64,000 nucleotides of DNA, from positions 2,105,501 through 2,169,500 of the forward strand of contig NZ_CP026692.1 in assembly GCF_002949795.1 (NCBI RefSeq), in the 5' to 3' direction. Shown here piece by piece: positions 1 to 8,740 of this stretch. Positions within the stretch are counted from its first letter, which is position 1. Every line of letters starts with the position of its first letter. Both the position numbers and the translations under genes were made by a program. A model generated the notes under the pieces. It saw only the letters and a list, made by a program, of their open reading frames with translations, had not been told where the DNA came from and ran no database searches. The stretch comes from Nostoc sp. 'Lobaria pulmonaria (5183) cyanobiont' (GTDB lineage Bacteria > Cyanobacteriota > Cyanobacteriia > Cyanobacteriales > Nostocaceae).

Positions 1-2
1 TT

Positions 3-86
3 GCTGAGTTGAAAAAATTTTTAGAAACTCTATTTAGCTCCTACTTGAGCTATGTTAGTCCGATAGTTAATAGCTATAGGAAATAA
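3..86 (+). CDS. possible 3' end of a gene entering from the left edge
   Basis: One frame is open from the window edge to a TAA at 84-86 and would encode the last 27 residues of a protein ending SYRK. It ends 23 bases before the next gene on the same strand. It is too short to recognise, and an open stretch of this length in AT-rich DNA can be chance. No function is proposed. Confidence 0.25.
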   Translation, partial: AELKKFLETLFSSYLSYVSPIVNSYRK

Positions 87-109
87 ATAATATTTCTGCC
101 TACTAGGTA

Positions 110-2320
110 ATGGGAATGAATCAACAGCTAGGCAAGTGTTTTGTAAAGTTAATCTTTAGACTGAAACAATCGCTTAGTCGAGGACACAGAGAATTGATTA
201 CTGCGGCCAGCGTTGCAGTTTGTGTCCTGCTTTTGCACTCCATTGGATTATTGCAATCTTTGGAGTTGGCGGCTTTGGATCAATTTTTCCGCTTACGTCC
301 AAATGAACCACCAGAAGAGCGGATTACGATCGTAGTGATTGATGAGACCTATATAAACGAAGTAGGTTCGTGGCCAATTTCAGATGCGAATATTGCCCAG
401 TTGTTGCAAAAATTAAATGTCTACAAACCCCGTGCTATTGGCTTAGATATTTACAGAGATTTACCAGTAGAACCTGGTAAGCAAGAATTGCGTAATACTT
501 ATAATTCAATGCCCAACTTGATTGGTATTGAACTACTATCAAAAAACAAAAACCTTAGTGTTCCGCCTCCTCTGGGACTGAATCAGGATCAAGTGGGCTT
601 TAATAACGTGCTGTACGATCTTGATGGTAAAGTGCGTCGCAGTTTGTTGTATTGGCACGTTAAAAATGAAGTACACGAAAGTTTTGCCCTGAAGTTGGGT
701 TTATTGTATTTAAAGTCAAAGGGAATTACTCCTACGAAAGCAAAAAGCAACCCTGAGTATTTGCAATTGGGTAAGGCAGTATTTACTCGTTTTAAGGCTA
801 ATGATGGTGCTTATGTGGGAGCTGATGATAAAGGCTACCAAATTTTAAGCAATTTTCCCAAACCTAAATGTCAAACTTCATCTAAGCAACTTTGTAGTTT
901 TCGCCAGGTATCGGTGAGAGATGTACTGGCAGATAAAGTCGAAGCAAACTTAATCAAAGATCGGATTATACTTATTGGCTCCACTGCATCCAGTCTCCAA
1001 GATTCTGTATTTATTCCCTACTCCAGCAGTGTAATGGGTATAGCAAAGCCTGAGCCTATACCTGGTATTCAATTGCAGGCTTATTTTATTAGTCAGTTAA
1101 TCTCTGCTGCTGTTGATGGAAGACCATTACTGAAAGTCTGGCCTGACTTGGTGGAATACTTGTGGGTTTTTGTTTGGTCTTATGTGGGAGCCGTGACGAT
1201 ATGGCGGATACGACACGCAACTAGGAGTTTCTTCTGTATCCTAGTTTCTTGCTTTGTATTGACCGTGAGTGCATACCTTGCTTTCTTGTACGGTTGGTGG
1301 ATACCTCTCATTCCCTCACTGGTTTGCTTTGGCATTTCAGCTATTTGGATGACTAGTCATATTGCTCACATGCAGCAAGAGTTGAAACGTTCCAAAGAAT
1401 TTTTGCATCACGTCATCAACACGATTCCCGATCCAATTTTTGTGAAAAATGAACAACACCAGTGGATTGTTTTAAATGAGGCGTATTGTCGATTTATCGG
1501 TTATCCAAATAAGTTATTAATTGAAAAGTCAGACTATGACTTTTTCCCAATACATGAAGCTGATGTGTTTCGACAACGGGACGATCTTGTTTTTCGGACT
1601 CAGCAAGCCCAGGAACATGAAGAAGAATTTACAAATGCTGATGGACATACTTATCAGATTGCCACTAAGCGATCGCTTCACAAAGACTCAGCTGGCAATT
1701 TCTTTTTAGTTGGTGTCATCCGAGATATTACTCAGCGCAAGCTGATGGAAGAACAGCTTAAGCGTAATGCTGCTGAACTATCCCGCTTTAACGATGAATT
1801 ACAACTCAAAGAAGAGCGCTCACGTTATTTTGCGGATCACGACCCTCTAACCGGTTTACCCAATCGCAAATTTTTTGCCGAAAAACTTTACGAGTCCTTA
1901 CATTGGGCACAACACAACAACTTATTGCTGGGACTGCTGTTTATCGATCTAGATGGCTTTAAACAAGTCAATGATACTTTAGGACACGAGACAGGCGATC
2001 GCTTGCTAATAACTATTGCTGGACGACTCAGCAACTCTTTACGCGCTAGTGATACAGTTTCTCGTTTGGGTGGCGATGAATTTACTGTGATTTTACGGGC
2101 AATACCTAATGTCCAAATAGCTGCTAAAGTCGCTGAAAAAATTTTAAACAGTATTTCCAAGCCAATTGTTTTGGACGGCTATCCAATCCGAGTCTCTGCG
2201 AGTATTGGCATTAGTGTCTACCCATACAACAGTCAAGACAGTGAAACTTTGATAAAACAAGCAGATGCAGCAATGTACCGTGCCAAGCGCCTGGGTAAAA
2301 ATCGCTACGAGTTTGCTTAA
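110..2320 (+). CDS. CHASE2-PAS-GGDEF membrane diguanylate cyclase
   Basis: Predicted sensor that makes cyclic di-GMP from two GTP. An N-terminal membrane helix (about residues 29-52) is followed by an extracytoplasmic CHASE2 domain (about 60-340), then about three closely spaced membrane helices (about 350-425). A cytoplasmic PAS domain (about 435-545) and a C-terminal GGDEF domain (about 575-736) follow. The active-site motif RLGGDEF lies near residue 654. An RASD sequence five residues upstream matches the RxxD product-inhibition site, so the cyclase should be active and feedback-controlled. The 736-residue length fits this architecture. M1 and M3 are both possible starts. The signal sensed by CHASE2 is unknown. 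The window also encodes a REC-EAL protein at 15.5 kb that would degrade the same messenger, but the two genes are not linked. Confidence 0.9.
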   Translation: MGMNQQLGKCFVKLIFRLKQSLSRGHRELITAASVAVCVLLLHSIGLLQSLELAALDQFFRLRPNEPPEERITIVVIDETYINEVGSWPISDANIAQLLQKLNVYKPRAIGLDIYRDLPVEPGKQELRNTYNSMPNLIGIELLSKNKNLSVPPPLGLNQDQVGFNNVLYDLDGKVRRSLLYWHVKNEVHESFALKLGLLYLKSKGITPTKAKSNPEYLQLGKAVFTRFKANDGAYVGADDKGYQILSNFPKPKCQTSSKQLCSFRQVSVRDVLADKVEANLIKDRIILIGSTASSLQDSVFIPYSSSVMGIAKPEPIPGIQLQAYFISQLISAAVDGRPLLKVWPDLVEYLWVFVWSYVGAVTIWRIRHATRSFFCILVSCFVLTVSAYLAFLYGWWIPLIPSLVCFGISAIWMTSHIAHMQQELKRSKEFLHHVINTIPDPIFVKNEQHQWIVLNEAYCRFIGYPNKLLIEKSDYDFFPIHEADVFRQRDDLVFRTQQAQEHEEEFTNADGHTYQIATKRSLHKDSAGNFFLVGVIRDITQRKLMEEQLKRNAAELSRFNDELQLKEERSRYFADHDPLTGLPNRKFFAEKLYESLHWAQHNNLLLGLLFIDLDGFKQVNDTLGHETGDRLLITIAGRLSNSLRASDTVSRLGGDEFTVILRAIPNVQIAAKVAEKILNSISKPIVLDGYPIRVSASIGISVYPYNSQDSETLIKQADAAMYRAKRLGKNRYEFA

Positions 2321-3065
2321 TTAGTCAAAAGTCAAGTTTCCCGATTTTTTTACTTTGGTCACAATTTTTACCTTCAAATTAGAAATTTAGATTGGACATA
2401 CGTTTAAGGCACCACCTTGAAAAGATATGACATATCTAATACGAGGTAGATTTTTAGCCAAGATGTAGATATGGTAAAGCTTGTGTGGTTTCAGACTAAA
2501 CCTAACAACTTATATCAGAAAGCAATTAGTCATCAAAGATAATTAAAAAATTTATTTTTAGTTGTAATTATTTTTACAAATAGAATTATACTCGTACTTA
2601 TGCGCTTATTACGCTGTTTTTTGATGTTTAAAATCTTTATAATTACGACAGATATGTTGTTTTATCTTTACAGATTGTTACTCATCTAAGTCTTAACTAT
2701 ACAATCAAGTAAGTATTATTTCATGTCTTTATGAACCACAAATTTTTTTAACATAGTGTTTATACTTAAAAACATTAAGATATTATTAATAAATAGTGAA
2801 TTAAGCAAAATCCTCGCAGTTATCTATCAATATATCTAACCTTAGACTGATGTAAAAACCGCTTATTAAAAATACGACTTAAGTATAAAGACTATTTAAT
2901 ATCGTCAAAGTAAGGTTAATCTACAAGCAAATACCACAATGGTTTGTAGGCGATCAGCAATAATTTCATAGAGTTAAAATATTTTTTTAAAAAAGCCTAG
3001 TAAATACACGGTGAAAAATAAAAAATGCTTTCTAAAATTAAAAACTAGTAAATTTACGGAGAGTT
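2321..3065. other. AT-rich intergenic region
   Basis: These 745 bases are very AT-rich and contain no convincing reading frame. The region probably carries the promoter of the small secreted peptide that follows. No structured RNA or strong repeat was recognised by eye. Confidence 0.5.
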
Positions 3066-3302
3066 ATGAAAACTAACTTACGAATCACAAAGTTTATGAT
3101 ATTCTGCATAAGTGCTTACATACTGCTACCTAAAATTGCTGCTTGCACAGATATATTCAGTACTGCAAGTGCTAATGCTTTAGGCGCTACTAGCAGTAAC
3201 ACCTTAATCGCCCGCAAGGTCAATTCTCAAAATTTAAAAGACATATATATTCCACCAAATTATGGTGGCCCCGACAGTCATAATGGTAGCGGCACGCGTT
3301 GA
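3066..3302 (+). CDS. small secreted peptide with a glycine-rich C-terminal tail
   Basis: The 78-residue product has a basic N-terminus and a hydrophobic stretch (about residues 9-24) that looks like a signal sequence. It continues with a short polar region and ends in PPNYGGPDSHNGSGTR. A GGAGAG ribosome site lies just upstream of the ATG, which supports real translation. No catalytic domain is present. The gene stands alone in AT-rich DNA between the cyclase and nadB. From memory, Gly/Pro/Asp-rich tails ending in G-[SA]-G-T-R occur on other small exported cyanobacterial proteins, but I cannot confirm this here. Function is unknown. Confidence 0.6.
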   Translation: MKTNLRITKFMIFCISAYILLPKIAACTDIFSTASANALGATSSNTLIARKVNSQNLKDIYIPPNYGGPDSHNGSGTR

Positions 3303-3571
3303 TGGCAATTTTGAATTTTAGATTTTATAGCTGTAGTCAGATATGTTAGGACAGTGTTGATTGCTCAAAGCCTTGAAGCAACTGGGTTTATACTCAGTAT
3401 GGCTAAACGCACCCCTACCGCTAACAGCACTCAGCACTTTGCTATAAATTGTGGTAAGGCAGCACAATGAGGTAGCTACCGTCTTGAACACACATCCTTA
3501 ACTTGGCAGTTTATTGCAGGATGTTGTGCTTAAGGTTGCTGAAAACCGTCAAACTCTTTAAGGTAATTTAT

Positions 3572-5248
3572 TCAAGACAATAGTGGAGATTTCCACCAAT
3601 TATTTGTTTGTACAAGTGTGTGGACTTGCCAACTTGGGTCTGGTTGAGGATAATCTAAACGGAAGTGTCCGCCTCGGCTTTCGGTTCTAAAAGCAGCACT
3701 TTTGAGAATTAAATCGGCTACATCTAATAAATTGCGGGTTTCTGCCCAAAGTCCCAATTGGCGTTCAACATCTGGTAGGTCAAAACTAGCGGGTTCTGCT
3801 GGACGTAAAGCAAGCAAGAATTGACTTAAAGGCAAGGCAGCGAAATCTTGCTGCCAAGATTCAATAGTAGCGATCGCAGTTTCCAGCCTTGATTGCTCTC
3901 GACAAATACCAGCACTTTCCCATACTAAACGCGGTAACTTCTCCCTGAGTGCTTCTAGCTGTGCTTGTTGGATGTGCCACTCACTAGCATCAACATTAAA
4001 TTCCCGTAACGGCAGCACTGGTGTTTCTGAGGGCAGCCCAATATTTTCTAACTTAATATTAGCCATCTGGGCCCCAAACACAATACATTCCAACAGGGAA
4101 TTACTAGCAAGGCGATTTGCCCCATGCACACCTGTACTAGCTGTTTCACCTACTGCATACAAACCGGGGATATTAGTGCGATTCATCAGATCCGCAACAA
4201 TTCCACCCATCCAGTAATGGGCAGCTGGCGCTACAGGAATTGGTTCGTGGAAGACATCAACGCCCCAATGCTGACAAACTTTGACGATGTTAGGAAAGCG
4301 GAGACGAATCTTCTCGGCGGGGATGGGGCGCATATCCAACCACACATGGGCAGTAGCCAAATCAAGGGCGGTACGTTGCAAATGGCTGAAAATTGCTCTA
4401 CTGACCACATCTCTAGGTGCAAGTTCACCCGCAGGGTGGTAGTCAAAGGCAAAACGTCGCCCTTCATTATCGATGAGATGTGCCCCCTCGCCGCGTACAG
4501 CTTCGCTGATCAAGAAGCGATCGGCACCAGATTTAGTGAGAGCAGTGGGGTGAAATTGGACAAATTCTAAATCGCGGAGGATAGCCCCAGCACGAGCTGC
4601 GATCGCGACCCCATCACCCGTACTTACAGCCGGGTTCGTGGTTTGGGCAAATACCTGACCACCGCCGCCTGTTGCCAGTACCACAGCACCAGCTCTTATC
4701 CAGGTAATTTTACCTTGATAAAACAGGCTAATTCCTTGACAACGACCAGTTTCAGGTTCAATCCACAAACTCAAAGCTAAAGCTTGCTGAATGACTTGAA
4801 TATTTTGGCGACGTAATACTTGGGCGGTGAGGGTGGTAGTAACTTCCCTGCCTGTGGTGTCCGCAGCGTGGAGAACACGGCGGCGAGAATGGGCGGCTTC
4901 CAAAGTTAAAGCCAAGGCTTGACCATGACGGTCAAAAGCTACCCCCAAGTTAACTAGGGATTGAATACAGCTAGGGGCATGTTGGGCGAGAAATTCGACA
5001 GCGGTGCGATCGCATAAACCTGCACCCGCCTGGATCGTATCTTCAATGTGCAGTGTTGGAGAATCTTCTGGGGCGATCGCTGCGGCAATGCCACCTTGTG
5101 CCCAATCACTGGCGGACAAAGCAACGGTTTCTTTGGTAATCAAGCCGACTCGCAAGGATTCTGGCAGACACAGCGATGTGTATAGTCCAGCGGCACCAGC
5201 GCCGACTACTAAGACATCAAATTGGCTGGGAATATCTATCTGAGACAA
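3572..5248 (-). CDS. nadB: L-aspartate oxidase NadB
   Basis: This FAD enzyme oxidises L-aspartate to iminoaspartate, the first step of de novo NAD synthesis, and NadA then makes quinolinate. The N-terminus carries a dinucleotide-binding GAGAAGL motif (about residues 16-22). The succinate dehydrogenase/fumarate reductase flavoprotein features follow: SASDWAQGG near the FAD site, and HPTAL and EAVRGEGAHL in the active-site region. The 558-residue length is normal. The ATG is followed directly by the FAD domain, so the start is well placed. It is not obviously in an operon: psbU lies on the same strand but is separated by GA-rich repeats and a hairpin. Confidence 0.95.
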   Translation of the reverse strand: MSQIDIPSQFDVLVVGAGAAGLYTSLCLPESLRVGLITKETVALSASDWAQGGIAAAIAPEDSPTLHIEDTIQAGAGLCDRTAVEFLAQHAPSCIQSLVNLGVAFDRHGQALALTLEAAHSRRRVLHAADTTGREVTTTLTAQVLRRQNIQVIQQALALSLWIEPETGRCQGISLFYQGKITWIRAGAVVLATGGGGQVFAQTTNPAVSTGDGVAIAARAGAILRDLEFVQFHPTALTKSGADRFLISEAVRGEGAHLIDNEGRRFAFDYHPAGELAPRDVVSRAIFSHLQRTALDLATAHVWLDMRPIPAEKIRLRFPNIVKVCQHWGVDVFHEPIPVAPAAHYWMGGIVADLMNRTNIPGLYAVGETASTGVHGANRLASNSLLECIVFGAQMANIKLENIGLPSETPVLPLREFNVDASEWHIQQAQLEALREKLPRLVWESAGICREQSRLETAIATIESWQQDFAALPLSQFLLALRPAEPASFDLPDVERQLGLWAETRNLLDVADLILKSAAFRTESRGGHFRLDYPQPDPSWQVHTLVQTNNWWKSPLLS

Positions 5249-5256
5249 GGTAATGG

Positions 5257-5335
5257 GGGAGAAAGGGGAGCAGGGGAGAAGGGGAGCAGGGGAGCAGGGA
5301 AGATTTTACTTTGTCCCCCTTGTCTCCCTCATTCC
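5257..5335. repeat. GA-rich tandem repeat (GGGGAGCAG type)
   Basis: The interval contains several copies of GGGGAGCAGGGGAG-like units followed by their pyrimidine-rich complement (CCCCCTTGTCTCCC). The same family recurs at about 14100, 18830, 20130, 41635, 44270 and 46470 in this window. It is typical low-complexity dispersed repeat DNA of heterocystous cyanobacteria. Confidence 0.75.
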
Positions 5336-5344
5336 CCTCATATT

Positions 5345-5381
5345 TAATAAAATACTCCCACTCCCTAGAATCAGGAGTGGG
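5345..5381 (-). terminator. probable rho-independent terminator of psbU
   Basis: CCCACTCC (5357-5364) and GGAGTGGG (5374-5381) form a GC-rich stem with a 9-base loop. Read on the minus strand, the stem is followed by a T-rich run. It lies 31 bases beyond the psbU stop codon. Confidence 0.7.
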
Positions 5382-5411
5382 CTGCTATTTGCTACATTAA
5401 CTGCAATTTAG

Positions 5412-5864
5412 TTATCTGTAGATACCGTTGTTAAAGCGATCGTCTCCTTCATTAAAGGCAGGCTCTAGTTCTGTCACGGTAAATTTCTCAAGGTTGGCTT
5501 GCAGGGTTTGTTTTTGGCGATCGCTCAATCCTGGTAGATCCAATATATCCTCTACCTTTTGATAGGGAGCATTGGTGATAATTTTCTTAGCTAGGGTGGG
5601 ATAAAGCCCTGGAAACTGTTGAAAAGCTCGGACGTTGGTATTATTCAAATCAATTTTTTTACCAAACTCCGTTCCTAGTTTAGCGTCTGCCCGATTCTGC
5701 CGCTCAATTGCCAGAACTGGGACTTGGGGAAAAGCAAAACTGTTGAAACTAGCAGCTTGGGCTATTTGAGTTGTTCCCAACCATCCCCAGCAACTAAGTA
5801 ACAAACTAAACACTGTTAATAAACGCGCCAATCCTTTCACGATTTTTCTACCTCTTTCCATCAA
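5412..5864 (-). CDS. psbU: photosystem II extrinsic protein PsbU (12 kDa)
   Basis: PsbU is a lumenal extrinsic subunit that stabilises the oxygen-evolving cluster of cyanobacterial photosystem II. The 150-residue precursor has a basic N-terminus, a hydrophobic core (about residues 12-28) and an AQAAS-type cleavage site, consistent with export to the thylakoid lumen. The mature part shows the family's N-terminal region ([14 protein letters not shown]) and a helix-hairpin-helix-like fold with [11 protein letters not shown] and [10 protein letters not shown]. The protein ends in GIYR. M1 and M2 are adjacent and either could initiate. A terminator-like hairpin follows. The gene identifies the organism as an oxygenic phototroph. 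Confidence 0.95.
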   Translation of the reverse strand: MMERGRKIVKGLARLLTVFSLLLSCWGWLGTTQIAQAASFNSFAFPQVPVLAIERQNRADAKLGTEFGKKIDLNNTNVRAFQQFPGLYPTLAKKIITNAPYQKVEDILDLPGLSDRQKQTLQANLEKFTVTELEPAFNEGDDRFNNGIYR

Positions 5865-6411
5865 ACAGAAATAAAAGTTTTAAGCTAACAACAGTTATTA
5901 GTCATTAGTCATTAGTCATTAGTCATACTCTGCGGGAAGCCGTTAATGCCTCTACGTGAGAGCGCCAAGGACGAAGGACAAAGGACAAAGGACAAAAGCT
6001 GATAGCTTAGTCAACACAGCAGTCATCAGAAACTAATATACAGCGTATTAATATCCACAATATTTACGGTTACTGGGTTTGACTGTACTTTTGCCAAAAA
6101 TTTTCATCATGGAAAGAGTACCTGCATAGCTGCAATAGCGTTGCATCCACGATCCCGGTTGTATTCCCAGTGAGATGAAATCTTTTCAGGGTAGCTGATT
6201 CTACCTCTGACGCAGACACCAAACTGCACGATTTCTAAGATTGAAAACCTTACCAAAAAAGACTTGATGCTGATGGGTTTTATGTAATATTTCTTAACTA
6301 ATTAATTATCTACAGCATCATTTTTGATGTGTCGTAGATTGGGCTGGGAAAAGTTTCCAAAACAGAAGCCTACTATACGCTTATTGCAACATATAGTGTC
6401 TCCTGCCTGCT
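5865..6411. other. intergenic region with heptad repeats
   Basis: At about 5898-5928 the heptamer TTAGTCA is repeated four times, followed by dispersed-repeat fragments with AAGGACAAAGGACAA units near 5970-5995. The rest has no supported gene. Open frames on either strand near 6300-6650 run against the DUF3120 gene and show no family features. Confidence 0.6.
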
Positions 6412-7191
6412 TTACGCTGCGATCGCAGCTAACAAAAATAAGCTGTCTACTAAAATTGTGCTTAAAACTGCGCCACCAAAGGCATACCAGTGTCTTTGAT
6501 TTCGACCTAAAGCTGAAATTCCTACTGTTAATAGCACTACCGCGAGAATTATCGCCCAAGTTTGTCCCCAAGGTGCTTGTACTTGCATGAGAGCATCTTG
6601 TAAGATTTGCGGTACTACATCTGCATCTACTCTCATGATTTGCCGCCAATAGGGCATCAAATCTACTATATAAAAATATACATCTGTTAAAACTGTACCG
6701 AGTAAAGAACCTAAATAAAACCAGTTACCTACCTTGCCCCAATTCTTCGCCAGACACCAACAAGCAAACGGTAAACCGATAAACTCCACCGGCAGATGCC
6801 ATAAAGGTTCCCAACGTAACCAGCCCCAGTAAATCGCTCCTGCTAACCAACTCCAGCTAAACCCTAAGAGCAAATCCCCCCAGACATAAGTTGCAGGACG
6901 TGACATTAAGGCAAAACTTAGCCATACCCAAAATCCTGTCAGGGCTAAACTCAGACTTGGTAGCGATCGCACTATTGGCGCTTCGACAAATACTGGTACT
7001 GATACCAAAAACACAGCCGCCGCAAAGACTAACCAACTTTGTCGGGCAGAACTAGATAAGGGAAGATAGGGAGAAAAGGAGAGTGTAGATTCCAATTGCC
7101 TAATACCCTTCAGCCCAGTATCAGCTAAATCCAACTCGGTATCAATAGAAGGGGTAGAAACGCTGTAAGAGGACAGTGTATTATTAATCAA
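6412..7191 (-). CDS. DUF3120-type cyanobacterial membrane protein
   Basis: The 259-residue product has a polar N-terminus of about 45 residues followed by about six or seven hydrophobic segments spread from residue 50 to the end. The conserved WAGAIYWGW-like and YLGSLLGTVLTDVYFY stretches fit the DUF3120 family, which I recall as broadly conserved in cyanobacteria. The C-terminal part reads WAIILAVVLLTVGISALG and ends in another helix. The biochemical role is unknown. The gene is monocistronic here. Confidence 0.75.
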   Translation of the reverse strand: MINNTLSSYSVSTPSIDTELDLADTGLKGIRQLESTLSFSPYLPLSSSARQSWLVFAAAVFLVSVPVFVEAPIVRSLPSLSLALTGFWVWLSFALMSRPATYVWGDLLLGFSWSWLAGAIYWGWLRWEPLWHLPVEFIGLPFACWCLAKNWGKVGNWFYLGSLLGTVLTDVYFYIVDLMPYWRQIMRVDADVVPQILQDALMQVQAPWGQTWAIILAVVLLTVGISALGRNQRHWYAFGGAVLSTILVDSLFLLAAIAA

Positions 7192-7638
7192 GTTTTTAAT
7201 ATTTGTTACTAAACTTTATCTTATTTAATATATCACACTTTAAAATCCCCCCCTGGGGCATTGTAATTATACTGAAATTTTCAGGAGCCTTGGCGCAAAC
7301 CAAACAAAACATTCTCTGCCAAAGGAATCCATTAAAGTTGCACTATGTACATTACTGCTCTGTAGTTACTTGTAAGTAGAGGATTACAGACAGGTGAGGG
7401 GTAAAATTTAACAGTTAAAAGTGAACTGACATCAGTGGGCTAAATATTAAAGTTTGATGAATTGACAAAATTTCGTTGACTTATTGAGATGGGTGTAAGA
7501 ACATAGTCAGCGTCTTCGATGATGTTATCGATCAGTAAAATTGAGTTTTCTACAAGATTAGGTGCAATAGAGAGTATATAAAACAACATCATCATCCTAA
7601 GAATAATGTCTAAAACACGAAAAAGGTATTAATTGCAA
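7192..7638. other. intergenic region between divergent genes
   Basis: About 450 AT-rich bases separate the divergent DUF3120 and uppP genes, so promoters for both should lie here. A short CCCCCCCTGGGG stretch occurs near 7246-7258. No RNA or repeat was recognised. Confidence 0.5.
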
Positions 7639-8463
7639 ATGGAGTTTATTCAAGCTTTTATTTTGGGTATTGTTCAAGGTATTACAGAGTTTTTGCCAGT
7701 CAGCAGTACTGCACATCTTCTGATTTTTACTAAGGTATTTGGTTGGAAAGAACTAGGTTCTAAAGATTTTGTTGATGCAATTCAATTTGGTAGCGTTATC
7801 GCAATTGTGGGGTATTTTTGGTCGCTGATTTATAGTATTACCAAAGGTGGAATTGAAGCATTAAAAGCCAAAGACTGGCAACGCGAAGAATGGAAGATTC
7901 TTGTCGGTATTGTAGTAGGAACAATGCCTGCTTTAATTTTCGGCTTTCTTTTGAAAGATATTTTACCTGAGAGTGCATTGATTATTGGCATCATGTCAAT
8001 TATCATGGCACTTATACTAGCTTTAGCAGAAAAACTTGGCACTCGGAAGCGAGGTTTTGAGTCATTGCAGATTCGGGATGGTATTTTGGTTGGATTGGGA
8101 CAAACACTTGCTTTGATTCCGGGCGTTTCCCGTTCTGGCTCGACTTTGACAACTGCCTTATTTTTAGGATTAGAACGCGCTACAGCCGCGAAATTCTCAT
8201 TTTTGTTAGGGTTTCCAACTCTTACCATTGCGACGCTGTATAAAAGCTTGAAAATATTCAAGTTGTTTCAAGCTCACCAGTTGCCAGATAACATTGTTGC
8301 ACTATTAATTGTAGGAATTATTTCAACCTTGATTTTTTCCTACCTATCAATTGCATTTTTGATTAAATACTTAGCAACCAAAAATACTTTGATTTTTGTA
8401 TGGTATAGATTAGCATTTGGTAGTGCGATCTTACTAGCGATCGCAGCAGGTTGGAAAGGATAA
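7639..8463 (+). CDS. uppP: undecaprenyl-diphosphatase UppP (BacA)
   Basis: This integral membrane phosphatase recycles undecaprenyl pyrophosphate to the monophosphate carrier needed for peptidoglycan and polysaccharide synthesis. Both family signatures are visible: the N-terminal glutamate-rich motif in GIVQGITEFLPVSSTAH, and PGVSRSGST in the middle of the chain. About eight hydrophobic segments and about 274 residues are normal for the family. The ATG at 7639 is chosen because the conserved MEFIQAF start follows it. A TTG two codons upstream is also possible and is closer to an AAGG ribosome site. Confidence 0.93.
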   Translation: MEFIQAFILGIVQGITEFLPVSSTAHLLIFTKVFGWKELGSKDFVDAIQFGSVIAIVGYFWSLIYSITKGGIEALKAKDWQREEWKILVGIVVGTMPALIFGFLLKDILPESALIIGIMSIIMALILALAEKLGTRKRGFESLQIRDGILVGLGQTLALIPGVSRSGSTLTTALFLGLERATAAKFSFLLGFPTLTIATLYKSLKIFKLFQAHQLPDNIVALLIVGIISTLIFSYLSIAFLIKYLATKNTLIFVWYRLAFGSAILLAIAAGWKG

Positions 8464-8740
8464 TAGTTATTAGTCATTTGTTATTAGTCATTTGTCCTTT
8501 ATCCAAAGCAAATGACTATAGCGACCGCTCGTTTGTATGCAATACAATCTAACCTCACTTCCATTCCTCTCTCCTAAAAGGAGAGAGGTTTTGAATTTTA
8601 CTCCCCAACACGAGTAGGGAAGGTGCTGGGGTTAAGTCTGTATTAGACTCAACTAAGAAACGCTATAATGCGCAATACTTCGACTTCTCTACGAGACGCT
8701 ACGCGAACGCTCAGTACAAGTGCCTAATGCCTCATTCCCC
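8464..8740. repeat. dispersed repeats between uppP and the radical-SAM gene
   Basis: The interval contains ATTAGTCATTTG heptads (about 8465-8500), a CTCTCTCCTAAAAGGAGAGAG hairpin (about 8566-8587), and a CTACGAGACGCTACGCGAACGC unit (about 8689-8711). All are of the short palindromic type scattered through Nostoc-like genomes. No gene is supported. Confidence 0.65.

Noticed and set aside
3255..3302. PatS/HetN-like RGSGR heterocyst-inhibiting pentapeptide in the small secreted peptide.
   Set aside because: The sequence is NGSGTR, without the RGSGR motif, so no such role is claimed.
4124..4570. Long plus-strand frame inside nadB.
   Set aside because: It is antisense to a complete, well-recognised gene and has no family motif.
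5898..5928. Evenly spaced TTAGTCA repeats that look array-like.
   Set aside because: The units are seven bases without spacers, so it is a heptad tandem repeat and not a CRISPR. No CRISPR array or cas gene was seen in the window.
6302..6649. Open frames on both strands near the end of the DUF3120 gene.
   Set aside because: They overlap the DUF3120 gene or repeat-rich DNA and show no conserved features.
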